Shown here in pieces: positions 22,710 through 25,056 of a DNA stretch of 25,056 bases. A program made the translations under genes and the position numbers. Each line of letters opens with the position of its first letter. The first letter of the stretch is position 1. Source of the stretch: Chloroflexota bacterium. Its GTDB lineage: Bacteria; Chloroflexota; Anaerolineae; Thermoflexales; Thermoflexaceae. The DNA lies in contig JAUQQB010000005.1 in NCBI GenBank assembly GCA_030550075.1, positions 1 through 25,056 of the forward strand, in the 5' to 3' direction. The notes beneath the pieces are model-generated. The model was not told the origin of the DNA and did no database searches. It saw only the letters and a program-made list of their open reading frames with translations.

Positions 22710-23017
22710 GGGGTGGATCCCTCCAGGCGTTGGATGGCAGCTAACAGCTTCTCCCGGATCTCCGCCCGGTTCCCATAATTGGTGACCGCCACGATCTCCC
22801 GAGCCCGCCCCCGCTGGCGGAACATCTCCGCCAGATCGGGGCCGGTCACGATGATGTCCGCATTCATGGCAGGGGCGAGCGTCGCGTCCGCCGTCTCCAC
22901 CACCGCCGGGATGCCGGCCTTCTTCAGGATCTCCTCCACCGTCATCTTCAGGTAGAGGGCGGTCCCGGTCCCCAGCCCGCAGGCCGCCACGACCCGAATC
23001 GGTTGCTTCCGGCTCAA
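22706..23017 (-). CDS. PTS EIIB component (ascorbate/galactitol type)
   Basis: A 103-aa cytoplasmic protein with the EIIB P-loop: C13 in VVAACGLGTGTAL is the phosphocysteine. NADIIVTGPDLAEMF and VVTNYGN-like IVAVTNYGNRAEI follow the UlaB/GatB pattern. It transfers phosphate from EIIA to the incoming substrate at EIIC. The TTG start at 23017 is chosen for the strong AAGGAGG six bases upstream and the family-typical length of ~100 residues. It lies 23 bp after the lactonase gene. Confidence 0.88.
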   Translation of the reverse strand: MSRKQPIRVVAACGLGTGTALYLKMTVEEILKKAGIPAVVETADATLAPAMNADIIVTGPDLAEMFRQRGRAREIVAVTNYGNRAEIREKLLAAIQRLEGSTP

Positions 23018-23040
23018 TGCGCACCTCCTTCTCCGGCTGG

Positions 23041-23955
23041 TTATCCGATCGCCAGCGCGCGCGCCGGGTTGTGGATCAGAAGATCGGCGATGGCCTCCTC
23101 GGGAACCCCCTCGGCGCGCAGCCAGGGGACGAAGCGCCACAGGATGTAAGTCAGGCCCGGCCCCCCACCGGTTCCGTAGCTGGGCCAGTAGGATTTCCGG
23201 GCCATATCCCCGCCCAGCAGGATCTGCTTCCCATGGCCCTCCGCGATCAGTCGCCGGATGAACTCGACGCGGAGGCGATCCGGCGCATACTTCTCCTTGC
23301 TGATCTGATCATAGCTGAGGTAAACCCCGGCCCGGGCCAGCGCCAGGTGATACTCCCAATCCAGATTCCGGTCGACATGGCCGATGATGATCCTCGCCGG
23401 ATCAACCCCCTCCGACTTCAGAAGGGCGACCTGTTCCAGCCCCATCGTGCCCGCCTCCGTATGGGTCGAGATGGGCGCGCCGGTGTGGCGATGGGCGATG
23501 GCGGCCGCCCGGAAGACCTTCTCCTCGTTGGGGGTGATCCGGTTCAGGCTGCTGCCGGCCTTGATCACGCCAGCCCGGATGCCGGTCCGGTCGATGCCTT
23601 CCCCGATCTCCCGGATGAACCGGTCGGCCAGCTCAGGTACGGAGCGGCCTTCCACCCATGGGCCGCAGAAGGCCTCCTTGTGATGGCCGGTAGCGGCGAT
23701 CAACTGGACGCCAGTCGCCAGGGAGATCCGATACAGGGCATGAGCATCGCGGCCATAGTCGGCAGTGGTCATCTCCACAATGGCCCGCCCGCCCGCCTCC
23801 CGGAACCATTGCAGCTCCCGGAGGGCGGCCTCCTCGCTGTCCAGGATCAGGTCGGGGTCTTCCACCGGGGGACGACAGATTACATGCTCGTGGGCGTAAC
23901 AGACCCCGAGGGACTCCGGCGCGATATCGCCACAAACGGTGCGGATGATGGCCAC
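23041..23955 (-). CDS. Phosphotriesterase-family hydrolase, probable sugar (phospho)lactonase
   Basis: A 304-aa TIM-barrel amidohydrolase of the phosphotriesterase/COG1735 family. The full binuclear metal set is visible: H22 and H24 (AHEH), K132 (IKAGSS, normally carbamylated), H165 (STHTE), H193 (GHVDRN) and D250 (LLGGD). Some members of this family next to Ula-like PTS genes hydrolyse phosphorylated aldonolactones (family knowledge). Together with the adjacent PTS and KDPG-type aldolase, a role in opening a phospho-sugar lactone is the best inference. A true organophosphatase is unlikely. The GTG start follows AAGGAGGAGG and lies 12 bp after the aldolase stop. Confidence 0.88.
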   Translation of the reverse strand: MAIIRTVCGDIAPESLGVCYAHEHVICRPPVEDPDLILDSEEAALRELQWFREAGGRAIVEMTTADYGRDAHALYRISLATGVQLIAATGHHKEAFCGPWVEGRSVPELADRFIREIGEGIDRTGIRAGVIKAGSSLNRITPNEEKVFRAAAIAHRHTGAPISTHTEAGTMGLEQVALLKSEGVDPARIIIGHVDRNLDWEYHLALARAGVYLSYDQISKEKYAPDRLRVEFIRRLIAEGHGKQILLGGDMARKSYWPSYGTGGGPGLTYILWRFVPWLRAEGVPEEAIADLLIHNPARALAIG

Positions 23956-23967
23956 GGCTCCTCCTCC

Positions 23968-24627
23968 TTATTCAGATGACGCCGCGCTGCCCTTTGCCTG
24001 CTCCGCGAGAGCGCGGGCCTCCCGGGCCAGGCGGGCCAGATCCTCCCGCCGGCCCTCGCGGATCAGCCGTCGATCCACCAGCCAGGTCCCTCCGCAGGCG
24101 ATCACGTTAGGCAGTCGCAGGTAATCGACCAGGTTTCCCGCGTGGATCCCTCCGGTGGGGATGAAGCGAGCATGCGGGAAGACCGGTGCCAGCGCTTTCA
24201 GGGTATTCACCCCACCCATGGCCTCCGCGGGGAAGAACTTCAGCACGTGGACCCCATGTCGGAGGGCGGCCATGACCTCGGAGGGGGTGGCCACCCCGGG
24301 GATCAGGGGGATCCCAGCGGATCGGCACCATGCCACCATCTCCTCGTCCAATCCGGGGGAAACCATAAAGCAAGCGCCCGCGTGGAGGGCCTGCTCCGCC
24401 TGGACCAGCGTGAGGATCGTCCCCGCCCCCACCATCATCTCCGGTCGGGTCTCCCGGAGATGGCGGATCGCCTCCACTGCCCCCGGGGTGCGGAAGGTGA
24501 TTTCGAGAATCAGAATCCCGGCGTCCTGCATGGCGTCGGCGAGAACGCATGCCTCTGCCGGAGATTCCACCACCGCAACCGGGATCACCCGGACCTCCTC
24601 CATCACCTTTAGGATCTCCATCGCCAT
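23968..24627 (-). CDS. KDPG/KHG-type aldolase
   Basis: A 219-aa class I aldolase of the 2-dehydro-3-deoxy-phosphogluconate / 4-hydroxy-2-oxoglutarate family. E42 (LEITFRT) is the catalytic acid/base and K130 (VLKFFPAEAMGG) forms the Schiff base. MVGAGTI, PGVATPSEV and the phosphate-binding PTGGI complete the signature. It would cleave a 2-keto-3-deoxy-phospho sugar acid into pyruvate and an aldehyde phosphate. The ATG at 24627 is preferred (GAGG six bases before it); ATG 24621 and TTG 24639 are alternatives. It lies 48 bp after the SorC-type regulator and 12 bp before the lactonase, clearly in the same operon. A dedicated dehydratase is not visible here. Confidence 0.92.
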   Translation of the reverse strand: MAMEILKVMEEVRVIPVAVVESPAEACVLADAMQDAGILILEITFRTPGAVEAIRHLRETRPEMMVGAGTILTLVQAEQALHAGACFMVSPGLDEEMVAWCRSAGIPLIPGVATPSEVMAALRHGVHVLKFFPAEAMGGVNTLKALAPVFPHARFIPTGGIHAGNLVDYLRLPNVIACGGTWLVDRRLIREGRREDLARLAREARALAEQAKGSAASSE

Positions 24628-24675
24628 CAGCTCCCTCAAATACCCTCTTCCGGATGGCAGGATGCATCGCTTCGC

Positions 24676-25056
24676 TTAACCTCCTGCACTCAGAACCTGC
24701 CGATTCCCCGTATGGATCCGGAGCGCCTCAGAAGCCGCTCCTTTATCGGTGACCAGGAGATCGATCAGGCCGCTCCGGAGGGCGGCCAGGATCGCCCGGG
24801 CTTTCAGCGTCCCCCCCGCCACAGCGAACACGCATGGGATCTGGCGGATCTCCTCCAGGGTGAGGCCGATCGTCCTCTGATCGAACGGGGTAGGGATCGG
24901 GCGGCCATCCAGGCCCAGGTAGCGGGCGCAGAGGTAGCCGACCACGCCCTGGCCCCGCAACCAGGCCAGGTCCTCTTCGGAAAGGGATCCGGAGCGTTTC
25001 AGAGAGGAGATCTCGGACTGCGTGGTGCCGATCCCCACCAGCAGGAGATCCGCCCT
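24676..25056 (-). CDS. SorC-family sugar-binding regulator (partial, C-terminal part)
   Basis: The visible 126 residues continue past the window edge. They match the C-terminal sugar-phosphate-binding domain of SorC/DeoR-type regulators: VGIGTTQSE, WLRGQGVVGYLCARYLGLDGRPI, VFAVAGGTLKARAILAALRSGLIDLLVTDKGAASEAL. This domain senses a phosphorylated sugar. The DNA-binding N-terminus lies outside the window. The gene is first of the visible operon, so it probably controls the aldolase-lactonase-PTS genes in response to the imported phospho-sugar (inference). Confidence 0.9.
   Translation of the reverse strand, partial: RADLLLVGIGTTQSEISSLKRSGSLSEEDLAWLRGQGVVGYLCARYLGLDGRPIPTPFDQRTIGLTLEEIRQIPCVFAVAGGTLKARAILAALRSGLIDLLVTDKGAASEALRIHTGNRQVLSAGG

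Overview
The window looks like high-GC chromosomal DNA from a bacterium of the phylum Chloroflexota, possibly a Thermoflexus-like thermophile. This is inferred from style, not from a marker gene. The signs are Thr-Pro-rich linkers, two secreted proteins ending in a LPLVxRNY tail, LysM and zinc-ribbon membrane proteins, a large SARP-type regulator and many palindromic intergenic repeats.

Region 1 (1-5.1 kb, all minus strand) holds a zinc-ribbon/cold-shock protein, an HD-domain protein translationally coupled to a zinc-ribbon/LysM membrane protein, an AIM24-family protein with a clear intrinsic terminator, and a two-domain lipoprotein. The gaps contain three copies of one GC-rich hairpin and the first copy of a ~420-bp dispersed repeat.

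Region 2 (5.1-14.5 kb, minus strand) encodes the cell surface. It has a small secreted protein, a 694-aa protein with 15-residue YadA-head-like repeats, a 1082-aa Tat-type VWA lipoprotein and a 598-aa protein made of six ~89-aa repeats. A 355-bp MITE-like element with 18-bp terminal inverted repeats and further copies of the dispersed repeat lie between these genes. Two of the surface genes share a nearly identical 48-bp upstream block containing an 11-bp-spaced direct repeat.

Region 3 (14.4-18.1 kb) is a SARP/BTAD-AAA-TPR regulator with a recognisable promoter. Regulators of this type bind direct repeats spaced about 11 bp, so it is the natural candidate to read the 48-bp block. This regulator-box-surface-protein set is the best candidate for an undescribed system here.

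Region 4 (18.1-20.7 kb) holds a decayed ISKra4-like transposase fragment, a probably 5'-truncated secreted protein, tRNA-Lys(CTT) with a near-consensus promoter and a terminator, and a creatininase-family amidohydrolase.

Region 5 (20.7-25.06 kb, minus strand) is a sugar-acid-type operon: a SorC-family regulator (cut by the window edge), KDPG-type aldolase, phosphotriesterase-family lactonase, and IIB, IIA and IIC of an ascorbate-type PTS. The gene set suggests PTS uptake of a sugar or sugar lactone, lactone opening and aldol cleavage, a route different from the classical Ula ascorbate pathway.
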